DNA of 64,000 nucleotides from Candidatus Ruminimicrobiellum bubulum. GTDB lineage: Bacteria; Elusimicrobiota; Endomicrobiia; Endomicrobiales; Endomicrobiaceae. The stretch spans positions 62,001 through 126,000 of the forward strand of contig JAGCCP010000055.1 of assembly GCA_017651625.1 (NCBI GenBank), given 5' to 3'. Below the pieces are notes generated by a model that was not told the DNA's origin, searched no databases, and was given only the letters and a program-made list of their open reading frames with translations. A program made the position numbers and the translations under genes. Shown here in pieces: positions 43,839 through 52,335 of the stretch. How positions within the stretch are numbered: position 1 is the stretch's first letter; every line of letters begins with the position of its first letter.

Positions 43839-45128
43839 ATGAAATTTTTAGTTATAGGTAACGGCGGAAGAGAGCACGCCATTATTTGGAAACTTGCACA
43901 AAGCCCGAAAGTAGATAAAATTTATTGTACGTTGGGAAATGCCGGAATTTCAAAACAAGCAGAAATAATAAATATTAAAGTCGATGATTTTGAGTCTCTT
44001 GCAAATTTTGCAACAGAAAACAAAATAGATTATACATTCGTCGGACCGGAAGTTCCTTTGGCATTAGGAGTTGTAGACTATTTTAAATCTAAAGGTTTAA
44101 AAATTTTCGGACCTTCCAAAAAAGGTGCTTTGCTTGAAGCAAGTAAAAGTTTTGCAAAAGACTTTATGCAAAAATATAAAGTGCCCACTGCTGCTTATCA
44201 TACATTCACGGATTTCAATAAAGCTCAGGAATTTTTAAATAACAGTTGGCCCGAAGATGAAAAAATTGTAGTAAAAGCGGATGGCCTTGCAGCAGGTAAA
44301 GGTGTTGTAATGTGTCAAAACAGACAACAAGCACTTGATGCCGTAAAAGATATGATGCAAGACAAATCTTTCGGTTCTGCCGGAGATAAAATAATTTTTG
44401 AACAGTGGCTCGAAGGACAGGAAACTTCTGTTTTGGTTTTTGTTGACGGTAAACACTTTTCAATAATGCCCGCGGCACAAGATCATAAAAGAGTTGACGA
44501 CGGAGATAAAGGTTTAAATACCGGTGGTATGGGCGCTTATGCACCTGCACCTATAGCAACTCCCGAACTTTTAAAACAAGTTAAAGAACAAGTAATGCCG
44601 AACATTATGAACGGTTTACAGAAAGAAAATATAGACTATAAAGGTATTTTGTATATAGGTTTCATGGTGGATAACGGAAATCTGTATGTATTGGAATTTA
44701 ATTGCAGATTCGGTGATCCTGAAACACAAGTTATACTGCCGTTACTTGAAACGGATTTGGTGGATATTGTCGAACATACGATAGCGGGAACATTAAACGA
44801 ACTAGATATAAAGTGGTCAAAAAAATCGGCTGTATGTGTAGTTCTTGCTTCGGGCGGATATCCCGAAAAATATGAAAAGAATATTAAAATCTTCGGATTA
44901 GATACGGTAAAAGACGATGAGGCAATAGTGTTTCATGCAGGCACTAAAAAAGATGATGCAGGTAATGTTTTAACGTCGGGCGGAAGAGTATTGGTATTAA
45001 CTTCCGTTGCAGACGATATAAAATCGGCAATAGATAAAGTTTATGCCGTAATACCGAAAGTTACTTTCGATAAAATGCATTATAGAAAAGATATTGCACA
45101 GAGGGCATTAAAATGGATAAACAAATAG
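43839..45128 (+). CDS. purD: Phosphoribosylamine-glycine ligase (GAR synthetase)
   Basis: The 429-residue ATP-grasp enzyme joins glycine to phosphoribosylamine. Motifs include LVIGNGGREHAIIWKL at the start, TFVGPEVPLALGV, VVKADGLAAGKGVV (ATP loop) and EFNCRFGDPETQVILPLL (metal-binding). The length is normal. It overlaps purE by 16 nt, so the stop of purD lies inside the purE coding region. Confidence 0.97.
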   Translation: MKFLVIGNGGREHAIIWKLAQSPKVDKIYCTLGNAGISKQAEIINIKVDDFESLANFATENKIDYTFVGPEVPLALGVVDYFKSKGLKIFGPSKKGALLEASKSFAKDFMQKYKVPTAAYHTFTDFNKAQEFLNNSWPEDEKIVVKADGLAAGKGVVMCQNRQQALDAVKDMMQDKSFGSAGDKIIFEQWLEGQETSVLVFVDGKHFSIMPAAQDHKRVDDGDKGLNTGGMGAYAPAPIATPELLKQVKEQVMPNIMNGLQKENIDYKGILYIGFMVDNGNLYVLEFNCRFGDPETQVILPLLETDLVDIVEHTIAGTLNELDIKWSKKSAVCVVLASGGYPEKYEKNIKIFGLDTVKDDEAIVFHAGTKKDDAGNVLTSGGRVLVLTSVADDIKSAIDKVYAVIPKVTFDKMHYRKDIAQRALKWINK

Positions 45129-45646
45129 ATGTTGCAGTTATAATGGGATCGGATTCCGATTTACCCGTAGTTGCCGAAACTTTGAAAATATTCGATAAGT
45201 TCGGTATTAAATATTCCGTAAATATTGCATCCGCACACAGAACCGCGGAATTTGTAAAACAGTGTGTAAATAATGCTGTTGCAAACGGCGCAAAAGCTTT
45301 TATAGCTGTTGCGGGCATGTCTGCGGCACTTCCGGGTGTAGTTGCTTCGGAAACCGTATTACCTGTAATAGGTGTTCCTATGGAAGGAAAAGCTCTTTCC
45401 GGAATGGATGCACTTTTTTCCATAGCACAAATGCCGCCTTCAATACCGGTAGCTTGTATGTCTATAGGTAAGGCCGGAGCAAAAAATGCGGCAATATTTG
45501 CTTTAGAAATTATTGCGGTAAGCAATAAAGCTGTTTCAGAACAGTTATTACAATACAGAAAAGAAATGAAAGAACAAATTCTAAGTAAAGACGAGAAATT
45601 AAATAAAATCGGTTATCGGAAATACTTGGAAGAAACAAAAAAATAA
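45113..45646 (+). CDS. purE: N5-carboxyaminoimidazole ribonucleotide mutase
   Basis: The 177-residue class I PurE has the signature VAVIMGSDSDLPVV, SAHRTAEFVKQ and AGMSAALPGVVASET, with VPMEGKALSGMDALFSIAQMP. It moves the carboxylate in N5-CAIR to give CAIR, the substrate of the first gene in the operon, purC. purK is not in the window. The start overlaps purD. Confidence 0.96.
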   Translation: MDKQIDVAVIMGSDSDLPVVAETLKIFDKFGIKYSVNIASAHRTAEFVKQCVNNAVANGAKAFIAVAGMSAALPGVVASETVLPVIGVPMEGKALSGMDALFSIAQMPPSIPVACMSIGKAGAKNAAIFALEIIAVSNKAVSEQLLQYRKEMKEQILSKDEKLNKIGYRKYLEETKK

Positions 45647-45658
45647 CCTGCACTGTTT

Positions 45659-46696
45659 ATGAAAAAAGTTTTAGTAGCATTATCCGGCGGAGTAGATTCT
45701 TCCACAACGGCTTATTTGTTAAAACAGCAAGGATTTGATGTTGCCGCTCTTACATTAAAGTTATACGATTCTCATTCAAGAGCATCCGTTTCTTTACAGG
45801 CAATAGAAGATGCAAAAAAAGTTTGTGACTTTTTAAATATTAAACATTATGTTCTCGATTTACAAAAAGAGTTCCAAGATACAATCATAAATAATTTTAT
45901 ATCGTCTTATTTGTCTGCAACTACACCGAATCCGTGTGTTCTTTGTAACGAAAAAATAAAATTCGGTTTGTTGCTCGACTATGCAAAAAATAACGGATTC
46001 GATTATTTAGCTACGGGACATTATGCAAAGATAGAACAGAAAAACGGAGAATTTAAACTTAAGATTGGAAAAGATAATTCAAAAGATCAAACATACTTTT
46101 TGTACAGATTAACACAGAATGAACTTAAAAATTTAATGTTCCCGTTGGCAGATTATACGAAAGAAGAAATAAGAAACATAGCAACGTCGGCAAATCTTCC
46201 TGTTGCCAATAAGCCTGATAGCCAGGAAATTTGTTTTATAGAAAAGACATATCACGAATTTTTACAAAAAAATATTAAAGATTTTAATAAAAAAGTTTTG
46301 CCGGGTCTTATTGTTGATGTTAACGGTAAAAAACTCGGAAAACATAAAGGTTTGATTTTTTATACAATAGGTCAACGAAGCGGTCTTGGTATTACAACTC
46401 CCGAACCTGTTTATGTTCTTAAAATGGATAAAGCAACAAATACGCTTGTTGTCGGAACAAAAAAAGATGTTTTTTCAAGAATTGCAAAAGTTAAAGATAT
46501 AACTTTTGTATCAAGTAAATTTGATGGTAAAGATTTTAATGCATATGTTAAAATAAGAAGAATGCACGAGCCGGCAAAGGCTCTTATTTCAAAAGATATA
46601 ATATTGTTTGAGGAAGAACAAGCATCAATTACTCCCGGGCAATCTGCCGTATTTTATGACGGTTCTTATGTAATAGGCGGGGGAATTATAGTTTAG
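45659..46696 (+). CDS. mnmA: tRNA-specific 2-thiouridylase
   Basis: The 345-residue enzyme thiolates U34 of Lys/Glu/Gln tRNAs. The PP-loop ALSGGVDSS is at residues 7-15, the first catalytic Cys lies in NPCVLCNEKIKFG, and the second Cys in SQEICFIE. TGHYAKI and GQRSGLGIT also fit. It continues the purine operon with a 12-nt gap. Confidence 0.95.
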   Translation: MKKVLVALSGGVDSSTTAYLLKQQGFDVAALTLKLYDSHSRASVSLQAIEDAKKVCDFLNIKHYVLDLQKEFQDTIINNFISSYLSATTPNPCVLCNEKIKFGLLLDYAKNNGFDYLATGHYAKIEQKNGEFKLKIGKDNSKDQTYFLYRLTQNELKNLMFPLADYTKEEIRNIATSANLPVANKPDSQEICFIEKTYHEFLQKNIKDFNKKVLPGLIVDVNGKKLGKHKGLIFYTIGQRSGLGITTPEPVYVLKMDKATNTLVVGTKKDVFSRIAKVKDITFVSSKFDGKDFNAYVKIRRMHEPAKALISKDIILFEEEQASITPGQSAVFYDGSYVIGGGIIV

Positions 46697-46706
46697 AGAG
46701 AAATAT

Positions 46707-47030
46707 ATGAAAAGATATGAAGAAAGAGGTTCTGTTTATAAATATATTATTTGGGGAATTATTTTTGTTACATTATTCTGTATTTTTGCAAATCCGTCTA
46801 CAAGAGATTTTGTTTCAAAATTGTCGGAAATTCATAAATTAAAAAAGAATATAGCTCAAATGACAGCGGAAAACGAAAAATTCGAAAAGAGATTAAATTA
46901 CTTAAAAACAAAGCCTAAAGAAATGGAAAAAGCAGTGAAAGCGGATTTAAATTATGTCGCTGAAAATGAGGTAGTTTATATATTTGAAGAACCCGAACAG
47001 GATAATTCAGAGGATAGTAATGAAAATTAA
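46707..47030 (+). CDS. FtsB/DivIC-like septum formation initiator
   Basis: The 107-residue protein has one N-terminal membrane helix (about residues 12-30), then a coiled coil (KLSEIHKLKKNIAQMTAENE, to about residue 80) and a short acidic tail. This is the layout of the divisome proteins FtsB and DivIC, which link FtsQ and FtsL and act in the periplasm. The VAENEVVYIFEE end matches the family's usual hydrophobic-acidic finish. It overlaps the next gene by 11 nt. Confidence 0.8.
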   Translation: MKRYEERGSVYKYIIWGIIFVTLFCIFANPSTRDFVSKLSEIHKLKKNIAQMTAENEKFEKRLNYLKTKPKEMEKAVKADLNYVAENEVVYIFEEPEQDNSEDSNEN

Positions 47031-47838
47031 AATTATTTTATTGGCATTGATATTGTTTTTACTTCCTAATATTGCTTTGTCTTATTCCAATCCCGGCATT
47101 GATAAAAAAATAAAAATAGCCGTTACAACATCAAATTTGGCTGATATCTTAGAAGAAATATGCGAAGATAAAATAGAAATTTTCACAATTATTCCCGTAA
47201 CAATGTGTCCCGGAAGTTACGATATAGATGCCAAAACAATAAAAGAAATTAATAAATGTAATGCGGTTTTATATCATCATTGGCAACCATGGGTTAAAAA
47301 TTTAAAATATAAAACAACCAAATTAGGTATAGTCTACAGAGAATTAAAGACCAGAGGAAATCTAATGATTCCGTATATAAATTTAAGAGCTGCACAGGAG
47401 TTATTGGATTTATTATCTATTTGGGATAGTGATAATAAAGCTTTCTATGAACAAAATTTTTTAAATTATTCATTTAAGGTTAATTTCTTAGCGGAAGAAA
47501 TAGCAAAGAACGGTTACAATAAATATAACAAAAAAATTGTATGTAACTCTCAGATATCAACTTTTATGGAATGGTTAGGTTTTGATGTTGTTATGACATA
47601 CGGTAAATCAAGTAACCTGTCTTCTTCGGAAATGTTACTTCTTACAAAAAAAATAAAAAAAGAAAAAGTTAAATATGTGGTTGATAATTTACAAGCCGGA
47701 ACGGATGTCGGCAGAACGTTGGTTGACGATTTAAAAATAAATCATATTGTTGTAAGCAACTTTGTGCTCGGTAAATCTTATATAAATACTTTAAAAAACA
47801 ATATCGAAAAAATAAATAAGGCATTGGAATTAAAATGA
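47020..47838 (+). CDS. Metal ABC transporter substrate-binding protein (ZnuA/TroA-like, unusual site)
   Basis: The 272-residue protein has a signal peptide (MKIKIILLALILFLLPNIALS) and a TroA-like fold beginning KIAVTTSNLADILEEIC. The usual first ligand loop (D-P-H-x-Y) is replaced by MCPGSYD with Cys63. The later His positions of ZnuA also appear replaced (LMIPYINL, CNSQISTFMEW), while a His pair lies at 86-87. So the bound metal may not be zinc. ATG 47020 was chosen for its Shine-Dalgarno (agagg) and signal peptide. The ATPase gene follows with a 4-nt overlap. Confidence 0.85.
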   Translation: MKIKIILLALILFLLPNIALSYSNPGIDKKIKIAVTTSNLADILEEICEDKIEIFTIIPVTMCPGSYDIDAKTIKEINKCNAVLYHHWQPWVKNLKYKTTKLGIVYRELKTRGNLMIPYINLRAAQELLDLLSIWDSDNKAFYEQNFLNYSFKVNFLAEEIAKNGYNKYNKKIVCNSQISTFMEWLGFDVVMTYGKSSNLSSSEMLLLTKKIKKEKVKYVVDNLQAGTDVGRTLVDDLKINHIVVSNFVLGKSYINTLKNNIEKINKALELK

Positions 47839-48503
47839 GTTCTTCTGCCATATCTTTATCAAACATAAATCTTGTCTATTCAAATAAATATATCCTAAAA
47901 AATATAAACATTGATATTAAAAAAGGCGATTGCGTAAGTATATTGGGACACAATGGTGCAGGGAAAACAACTTTATTCAAAATAATAAACGGATTAATTA
48001 AACCGACAACAGGAACCATAGAAATATTGGGGAACAAGTTAACTGCCGAAACAAAAAAACAAATAGGTTATATTCCCCAAATAAACAAGTTTGAAAATTA
48101 TATTCCTATAAATGTAAAGCAGGTTATAGAAATAGGTATAACAGCGAGAAAAGGTATTTTTAAAAAGTTGTCGGAACAAGATAATTTGCTTATTGAAAAT
48201 ATAGCAAAAAAGCTCGATATATATAAATTGTTAAATGTTCCTATAGGGAAACTGTCCGGCGGTGAAATGCAAAAAGTTTCGATAGCAAGAGTCTTGGCAC
48301 AACAAGCAGACATTTTTTTATTGGATGAACCGTTATCAAATCTCGATGTGCAATCTCAAAAAAATATTACTGAAATTATAGAGAATATACATTCTGAAAA
48401 AAAAGCAACGATTTTGATTGTATTACATAATTTCGAGCAAAAACCGAAATGTTGTAACAAAGAAATCGTTCTTGAAAAAGGAGAATTGTGTTCGAATTTT
48501 TAG
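47835..48503 (+). CDS. znuC: Metal ABC transporter ATP-binding protein (ZnuC-like)
   Basis: The 222-residue ATPase has Walker A GHNGAGKTT at residues 38-46, signature LSGGEMQKVSIARVLA and Walker B ADIFLLDEPLSNLD, with the H-loop in LIVLHNF. It powers the permease at 48488. The symbol follows family placement; the true metal is uncertain because of the binding protein. It overlaps both neighbours. Confidence 0.88.
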   Translation: MSSSAISLSNINLVYSNKYILKNINIDIKKGDCVSILGHNGAGKTTLFKIINGLIKPTTGTIEILGNKLTAETKKQIGYIPQINKFENYIPINVKQVIEIGITARKGIFKKLSEQDNLLIENIAKKLDIYKLLNVPIGKLSGGEMQKVSIARVLAQQADIFLLDEPLSNLDVQSQKNITEIIENIHSEKKATILIVLHNFEQKPKCCNKEIVLEKGELCSNF

Positions 48504-49294
48504 ATTTTTTTAATTATTCTTTTTTTAACAGAGCAATCATACTGTCGATTTTAGCCGGTATATCGTGCGGAATTATCGGCGTTTGGGTGCTGTTACTAAA
48601 TATTCCGTTTATTGGTGTTACTATCGCACATTGTGCATTTGCAGGCGCAATAATAGGGCTGTTCTTAGGAATAAATCCGATATTGTCCGGTTTTATATTT
48701 TGCCTTTTGTCTGCACTGTTAATAAATCCTATGTCGAAAAGAATAAAAAGTCAAAACAATATTACTGTAAGTTTATTATTTTCTTTTAGTATAGCAATAG
48801 CTTTTGTTTTTGCGGGTTTATTTAAAGAGCACTTAACGGACTTATTTACTTTCTTTTGGGGAAATTTGCTTATTTCTTCTATGAACGATGTCGTTTTTAA
48901 TATTATCGTTACGGCAATATTAATATTATTTGCAATATCTTTTCATAGAGGAATAATCGCATTGTTTTTCAATAGAGAAATTTCAAAATCTTGCGGAATA
49001 CCGGAAACTTTTGTTTTTACGATAATGCTTTTATTGATATGTTCAACGATAAGTTTAAATTTAAAATCTATCGGCGGGCTTTTAATATACAGCTTAATAT
49101 CCTTGCCTGCCGCTACGGCATATAAATTAACTTATAATTTAAAAACTATGTATTTATTATCCGTTTTGTTTGCTGTATCGGCTTGTGTTATAGGTTTGTT
49201 TATTTCCACATTTTTTACAATACCGGTGGGAGCGACAATAATTTTAGTTTCTTGTTTTATGTTTTTTATATCGTTGTTTTACAAAAAAGTTTAA
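48488..49294 (+). CDS. znuB: Metal ABC transporter permease (ZnuB-like)
   Basis: The 268-residue protein has about eight membrane helices and the ABC-3 family pattern: ILSILAGISCGIIGVWVLLL, VTIAHCAFAGAIIGLFLG and SIGGLLIYSLISLPAATAYKL. The start is GTG at 48488, 4 nt after a strong aaaggag, and overlaps the ATPase gene by 16 nt. It ends the long operon begun at purC; a separate promoter for gpmA follows. Confidence 0.9.
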   Translation: MFEFLDFFNYSFFNRAIILSILAGISCGIIGVWVLLLNIPFIGVTIAHCAFAGAIIGLFLGINPILSGFIFCLLSALLINPMSKRIKSQNNITVSLLFSFSIAIAFVFAGLFKEHLTDLFTFFWGNLLISSMNDVVFNIIVTAILILFAISFHRGIIALFFNREISKSCGIPETFVFTIMLLLICSTISLNLKSIGGLLIYSLISLPAATAYKLTYNLKTMYLLSVLFAVSACVIGLFISTFFTIPVGATIILVSCFMFFISLFYKKV

Positions 49295-49308
49295 TAAAAT
49301 GCTATAAT
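49278..49308 (+). promoter_or_regulatory. Promoter of gpmA
   Basis: TATAAT (49303-49308) is a perfect -10. The best -35 is TTTACA (49278-49283) with a 19-nt spacer, inside the end of the permease gene. The Shine-Dalgarno gggagg precedes the gpmA ATG. Confidence 0.5.
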
Positions 49309-49361
49309 ACAAAAATAATTTATAAACAGTTGGTTTAAAGAATATACGGGAGGATGTAAAG

Positions 49362-50111
49362 ATGTACAAGTTAGTATTGATAAGACACGGCGAAAGTGTT
49401 TGGAACAAAGAAAACAAATTCACTGGATGGACAGATGTTGATTTATCCGAAAAAGGAACACAGGAAGCAATAAAAGCAGGTCAAGATTTAAAGAAAGAAG
49501 GTTTTTCTTTTGATTTGGCATATACTTCTGTTTTAAAAAGAGCTATCAAAACTTTAAATAACGTTTTGGAACAAATGGATTTGTTATGGATACCTGTAGA
49601 AAAATCTTGGAGATTGAACGAAAGACATTACGGTTCATTACAAGGTTTAAATAAAGCCGAAACAGCAGCAAAATTCGGTGAAGCTCAAGTAAAGATTTGG
49701 AGAAGAAGTTACGATACTCCGCCTGAACCTCTTTCAACAAGTGATGAAAGATATGCAGGTAACGATCCGAGATATAAAAATGTAGATAAAAAAGATATTC
49801 CTTTAACGGAATGCTTAAAAGATACCGTTGCAAGAGTTATACCTTTCTGGAATGCCGAAATTGCTCCTAAGATAAAAGAAGGTAAGAAAATAATAATAGC
49901 TGCTCACGGTAACAGTTTAAGAGCATTGGTAAAATATTTAGATAACATCAGCGATGAAAATATCGTTAATTTAAATATTCCTACCGCAATGCCTTTGGTT
50001 TATGAATTGGACGAAAATTTAAAACCTGTAAAGAGTTATTATGTAGGTGATCCTGAAGCAGTTAAAAAAGCTATGGAAGCTGTTGCAAATCAGGGAAAAG
50101 TACAGAAATAA
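49362..50111 (+). CDS. gpmA: 2,3-bisphosphoglycerate-dependent phosphoglycerate mutase
   Basis: The 249-residue glycolytic enzyme interconverts 3- and 2-phosphoglycerate. It has [20 protein letters not shown] with phospho-His9, [17 protein letters not shown], and [15 protein letters not shown] with the second catalytic His. The length and motifs are those of the dPGM form. It is monocistronic, with its own promoter, and is followed by tRNA-Leu. Confidence 0.97.
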   Translation: MYKLVLIRHGESVWNKENKFTGWTDVDLSEKGTQEAIKAGQDLKKEGFSFDLAYTSVLKRAIKTLNNVLEQMDLLWIPVEKSWRLNERHYGSLQGLNKAETAAKFGEAQVKIWRRSYDTPPEPLSTSDERYAGNDPRYKNVDKKDIPLTECLKDTVARVIPFWNAEIAPKIKEGKKIIIAAHGNSLRALVKYLDNISDENIVNLNIPTAMPLVYELDENLKPVKSYYVGDPEAVKKAMEAVANQGKVQK

Positions 50112-50121
50112 GTATATTTTG

Positions 50122-50150
50122 TTGACTAAAATAAAATTATAATGTAAAAT
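50122..50150 (+). promoter_or_regulatory. Promoter of tRNA-Leu
   Basis: TTGACT (50122-50127) and TAAAAT (50145-50150) are 17 nt apart with TG before the -10. The start would be about 5 nt before the tRNA. Confidence 0.7.
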
Positions 50151-50161
50151 AGTTGGACATT

Positions 50162-50247
50162 GCCGAGGTGGTGGAATTGGCAGACACGTGAGACTCAAAA
50201 TCTCAAGTTGCTTAGGCGGCGTGCGGGTTCAAGTCCCGCCCTCGGCA
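50162..50247 (+). tRNA. tRNA-Leu (CAA anticodon)
   Basis: The 86-nt class II tRNA has acceptor GCCGAGG/CCTCGGC, anticodon arm TGAGA-CTCAAAA-TCTCA with CAA at positions 34-36, a long variable arm, T stem GCGGG/CCCGC and discriminator A. CCA is not encoded directly. It decodes UUG. Confidence 0.96.
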
Positions 50248-50285
50248 CTCCACAAAAAAATGTTCAACTTATAATTTATATAAAA

Positions 50286-50319
50286 AACAGCGACTCTTAA
50301 CCGAGCCGCTGTTTTTTTT
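50286..50319 (+). terminator. Rho-independent terminator after tRNA-Leu
   Basis: The stem AACAGCG/CGCTGTT is extended by CTC/GAG over a single A-C mismatch, with a 6-nt loop, followed by a run of about eight T. Confidence 0.85.
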
Positions 50320-50381
50320 AATAGATAAAAAATTAAAAATAATGTAAACTAAATCTAAATTAATTATGTGGAGAATAAAAT

Positions 50382-50837
50382 ATGACAAAGCAGGAACAAG
50401 CACAGGAATATTTTAGAAAAGGATATAATTGCTCGCAGTCCGTATTTGCTGCATTTTGCCAAGATTTAGGTATGGATTTGGAAACAGGTTTGAAATTGTC
50501 TTCATCTTTCGGCGGCGGTATGGGGGGATTAAGACAAGTTTGCGGTGCTGTAACGGCAATGTTTATGATTGCAGGCCTGAAATATGGATATGTAGACAGC
50601 CAAGATATAAACTTAAAGAATCAGCATTATAAACTAATACAAAATTTGGCAAAACAATTTACGGATAAATTCGGTACTATAATTTGTAAAGAATTATTAA
50701 TGTCTCTTGCCAATATAAAAAAAGATGTTTCTATGCCGGAAAAAAGAACTCCTGAATATTATAAAGTAAGACCATGTGAAAGATTTGTTGTGTATGCAAC
50801 AGAACTAACTGAAAAAATGCTAAAAGGCAATTTATAA
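50382..50837 (+). CDS. C_GCAxxG_C_C family protein
   Basis: The 151-residue protein shows the family signature: FRKGYNCSQSVFAAF, then FGGGMGGLRQVCGAVTAMFM (the GCAxxG-like block, here V-C-G-A-V-T-A), and later IICKELL and VRPCERFV with the last cysteines. The conserved cysteines suggest a redox or metal/cluster role; its biochemical function is not established. The Shine-Dalgarno tggag precedes the ATG. It converges with tRNA-fMet, separated by a bidirectional terminator. Confidence 0.88.
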   Translation: MTKQEQAQEYFRKGYNCSQSVFAAFCQDLGMDLETGLKLSSSFGGGMGGLRQVCGAVTAMFMIAGLKYGYVDSQDINLKNQHYKLIQNLAKQFTDKFGTIICKELLMSLANIKKDVSMPEKRTPEYYKVRPCERFVVYATELTEKMLKGNL

Positions 50838-50859
50838 TGTATAATTCATAATTGAACAA

Positions 50860-50893
50860 AAAAAAGACTTGTGCTTATGCACAAGTCTTTTTT
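50860..50893. terminator. Bidirectional terminator
   Basis: Perfect arms AAAAAGACTTGTGC and GCACAAGTCTTTTT with a 4-nt loop, flanked by A- and T-runs, serve the convergent gene at 50382 and tRNA-fMet. Confidence 0.9.
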
Positions 50894-50896
50894 AAA

Positions 50897-50973
<77 letters not shown>

Positions 50974-50997
50974 ATTCCTTGTAACTAATATTTAAGT

Positions 50998-51026
50998 ATT
51001 CTATATTTTTAAATATTTTTTGTCAA
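50998..51026 (-). promoter_or_regulatory. Promoter of tRNA-fMet
   Basis: On the minus strand, consensus TTGACA (51026-51021), 17 nt, TAGAAT (51003-50998). The transcript would start about 18 nt before the tRNA. Confidence 0.75.
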
Positions 51027-51027
51027 C

Positions 51028-51134
51028 CTCCGCCGTTGCCGTTTGCCGTTAGTCGTTGCCAATCTTCTAATCTTCCAATCATCCAATCATCCAATCTTCT
51101 AATTTTCCGCCCCTCAATTTTGCAAAGCAAAATT
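51028..51134. repeat. Composite spacer repeat: filler, octamers and palindrome
   Basis: CCGTTGCCGTTTGCCGTT filler (51033-51060) is followed by six or so octamers of CCAATCTT/CCAATCAT type (about 51060-51107). A palindrome with arms AATTTTGC/GCAAAATT and a 3-nt loop follows at 51116-51134. The palindrome also supplies the -35 box of the promoter at 51120. Confidence 0.75.
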
Positions 51135-51148
51135 TAATATGCTAAAAT
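51120..51148 (+). promoter_or_regulatory. Promoter of the GT9 gene, -35 within a palindrome
   Basis: TTGCAA (51120-51125) and TAAAAT (51143-51148) are 17 nt apart, with TG before the -10. The start would be near 51155, directly before ATG 51157, implying a leaderless transcript. The -35 lies in the palindrome loop and arm. Confidence 0.45.
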
Positions 51149-51156
51149 CAAAAATT

Positions 51157-52290
51157 ATGAAAAAACTAAATTATAAGTTGTATTCAGACTGTATAAATTT
51201 TCCTTTGGACAGACCGTGTAAATATCAAAAAGAAAACGGTGCTGTTTGTCCTTCGTGTAAAAAGTATGTTTCCGTAAACAAAAAATCAAAACAAACAAAA
51301 ATTTTGATTGTTAAATTAGGTGCAATGGGTGATGTTTTAAGAACAACTTTTATATTGGAAGGATTAAAAGAAAAGTATAAGAATTCCACAATAGATTGGT
51401 TGGTAGACAAAAAAAATGTTGATGTTTTAGTCGGAAACAAATATATAGATATTATTATTCCCAATGATAACAAAGTTTTTGAATTCTTGTCTTCAACAAA
51501 ATACGATATTGTTATAAATTTGGATTTATCTCCTGAAAGTTTATCTTTCACAAAACTTGCCTTTGCGGATAAAATAATCGGATACTATCTCGATAAATCA
51601 AGAAAAATAGTCGGTTCTAATGAATATGCAAGAAAATGGTTGCCTGCAAGTGCTTATGATGATTTAAAGAAAGAAAACGAGCATACTTACCAATATTGGA
51701 TGGCAAACATTTGTGAACTTAAAAAAGATAATTATGAAATTGTTGTTCCTGTATCAAAAGAAGCAGAACAAAAATCAAAAAAACTTCTTTCTTCATTAAA
51801 GTTGAACAAAAATAAAGTTATAGGCATTAACCCGAGTGCGGGAAAAAGATGGGTTATGAAAAAATGGAGAATAGAAAAATATATAAAACTTATAAAAACT
51901 TTATCATCCAAGGGTTACAATATTTTGTTGCTTGGCGGAAAAGATGATGAAGAAGAAATAAAATTAATACTTAAACAGAAAATTAAAAATGTACATTCTA
52001 CCGGAACGGATAATTCCGTTCAGGAATTTTTTGCGATGGTGGATTTATGCGATTTGGTTGTTTGCGGTGATACAATGGCAATGCATGCGGCATTAGGACT
52101 CAAAAAAAATGTTGTTGCTATTTTCGGACCTACATCATACAACGAAATTGAAATGTATGGCAGGGGAATAAAAATTGTATCAATGGAATGTAATTGCTGT
52201 TACAGACCGGATTGCAACAAAAAAGTTAAATGCATGGATAAAGTTTCCGTAGAAAATGTTTTAGATGCTATACAAACTTACATATTTTAG
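51157..52290 (+). CDS. Family 9 glycosyltransferase (heptosyltransferase-like) with N-terminal Cys motif
   Basis: This GT9 protein of about 377 residues has ILIVKLGAMGDVLRTTFILE after a 45-residue leader, IGINPSAGKRWVMKKW, and VVCGDTMAMHAALGLKKNVVAIFG, the ADP-heptose-binding C-terminal motifs. The leader contains DC, PCK and CPSC cysteines that may bind zinc. GT9 enzymes build LPS core. ATG 51157 fits the overlapping promoter; an in-frame ATG at 51139 would add six residues. Further cysteines cluster near the C-terminus (MECNCCYRPDCNKKVKC). Confidence 0.88.
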   Translation: MKKLNYKLYSDCINFPLDRPCKYQKENGAVCPSCKKYVSVNKKSKQTKILIVKLGAMGDVLRTTFILEGLKEKYKNSTIDWLVDKKNVDVLVGNKYIDIIIPNDNKVFEFLSSTKYDIVINLDLSPESLSFTKLAFADKIIGYYLDKSRKIVGSNEYARKWLPASAYDDLKKENEHTYQYWMANICELKKDNYEIVVPVSKEAEQKSKKLLSSLKLNKNKVIGINPSAGKRWVMKKWRIEKYIKLIKTLSSKGYNILLLGGKDDEEEIKLILKQKIKNVHSTGTDNSVQEFFAMVDLCDLVVCGDTMAMHAALGLKKNVVAIFGPTSYNEIEMYGRGIKIVSMECNCCYRPDCNKKVKCMDKVSVENVLDAIQTYIF

Positions 52291-52335
52291 AAGATTGGTA
52301 AACTATCAACAACAAACTATAAACAAGGCTTTAAT

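Noticed and set aside
45061-45525. 154-codon minus-strand ORF opposite purE
   Set aside because: It mirrors purE codon structure and has no domain; purE has all its family motifs.
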